Positions 5,944-6,296 of a stretch of 6,296 nt of DNA are shown here, in pieces; the stretch's first letter is position 1, and the number at the start of each line of letters is the position of its first letter. The stretch lies in assembly GCA_007135895.1 (NCBI GenBank), contig SLHZ01000237.1, positions 1 through 6,296 of the forward strand. The letters are read 5' to 3'. The translations under genes and the position numbers were made by a program. Below the pieces are notes generated by a model that was not told the origin of the DNA, searched no databases, and was given only the letters and a program-made list of their open reading frames with translations. The stretch is from Balneolales bacterium. GTDB taxonomy: Bacteria; Bacteroidota; Rhodothermia; Balneolales; Natronogracilivirgulaceae.

Positions 5944-6296
5944 TCACTGATTCATCGACAGCAGGAACTCCTTGTTGTTGCGTGTTCCCCGGATTTTGTC
6001 GAGCAGAAACTCCATGGCCTCCTGGTTGCTCATGGTGGCCAGAAAGCGACGCAGCAGCACCACCTTTTCGCGCTCCTCTTCATTGACCAGCAAGTCTTCC
6101 CTGCGCGTCCCGCTCCGGAATATGTCCAGTGACGGAAAAATCCTGCGCTCCGAAAGACGACGATCCAGCACCAGTTCCATATTTCCGGTGCCTTTGAATT
6201 CCTCAAAAATGACATCATCCATCCTCGATCCGGTATCCACAAGGGCGGTTGCAACGATGGTGAGGCTACCGCCGTTTTCGATATTCCTGGCCGAAC
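5944..6296 (-). CDS. rho: Transcription termination factor Rho, C-terminal part (cut by right edge)
   Basis: The last 117 codons of rho are present; the frame is open to the right edge, where the N-terminal RNA-binding domain and P-loop would lie. Rho is a hexameric RNA-dependent ATPase helicase that ends transcription of untranslated RNA. The visible part is the end of the motor domain. It holds NGGSLTIVATALVDTGSRMD, FEEFKGTGNMELVLDR, and the RRIFP segment followed by RSGTRREDLL, which includes the conserved arginines near the subunit interface. It finishes with the usual helical tail (EAMEFLLDKIRGT, then NKEFLLSMNQ). Apparent starts at GTG 6240 are internal, because homology runs unbroken upstream of them. 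It converges on the MBL gene with 7 nt between stop codons, and I see no intrinsic terminator between them. Variants such as SLDIFRSGTRREDLL fit the Bacteroidota/Balneolota-like group better than proteobacterial Rho, by memory only. Confidence 0.96.
   Translation of the reverse strand, partial: SARNIENGGSLTIVATALVDTGSRMDDVIFEEFKGTGNMELVLDRRLSERRIFPSLDIFRSGTRREDLLVNEEEREKVVLLRRFLATMSNQEAMEFLLDKIRGTRNNKEFLLSMNQ

Noticed and set aside
5944..6240. Small 98-codon gene starting at GTG 6240
   Set aside because: Rho homology continues in the same frame upstream to the window edge, so this is the 3' part of rho.

Overview
The window carries four complete protein genes, two genes cut by the window edges, and one structured intergenic region. 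Base composition is mixed, near half G+C, and uniform by eye. I see no mobile element, tRNA, rRNA or CRISPR array. The Rho C-terminus, the long-form SppA and the weak or absent Shine-Dalgarno sequences before some genes suggest a bacterium of the Bacteroidota/Rhodothermota/Balneolota group, with Balneolota my best guess. This is inference from remembered family resemblance, not from a search.

Layout. Positions 1-2951 are read leftward (minus strand). A CrtO/PYROXD2-type FAD-dependent oxidoreductase (1347-2951) is followed 30 nt later by a site-2-protease-like M50 membrane metalloprotease (123-1316). After another 23 nt comes the start of an unrecognised gene that leaves the window (1-99). The short gaps suggest one operon. 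Positions 2952-3267 are a 316-bp divergent intergenic region. It holds seven degenerate 18-20 bp tandem repeats, the last of which supplies the ribosome-binding site of the oxidoreductase gene. It also holds a candidate promoter and two look-alike hairpins in the probable sppA leader. Positions 3268-5936 are read rightward: sppA (signal peptide peptidase, 601 aa), then 38 nt later an MBL-fold metallo-hydrolase (274 aa), probably co-transcribed. Only 7 nt after its stop, the 3' end of rho (transcription termination factor) arrives from the opposite strand and runs off the right edge.

How the genes may relate. Two membrane proteases, an M50/S2P-type enzyme and SppA, lie on either side of a shared control region, which would suit envelope or membrane-peptide maintenance. 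The FAD enzyme belongs to a family that includes beta-carotene ketolases, but no other carotenoid gene is visible, so its substrate is open. The coding content is ordinary. The least explained part is the divergent intergenic region, with its repeat array and paired hairpins.
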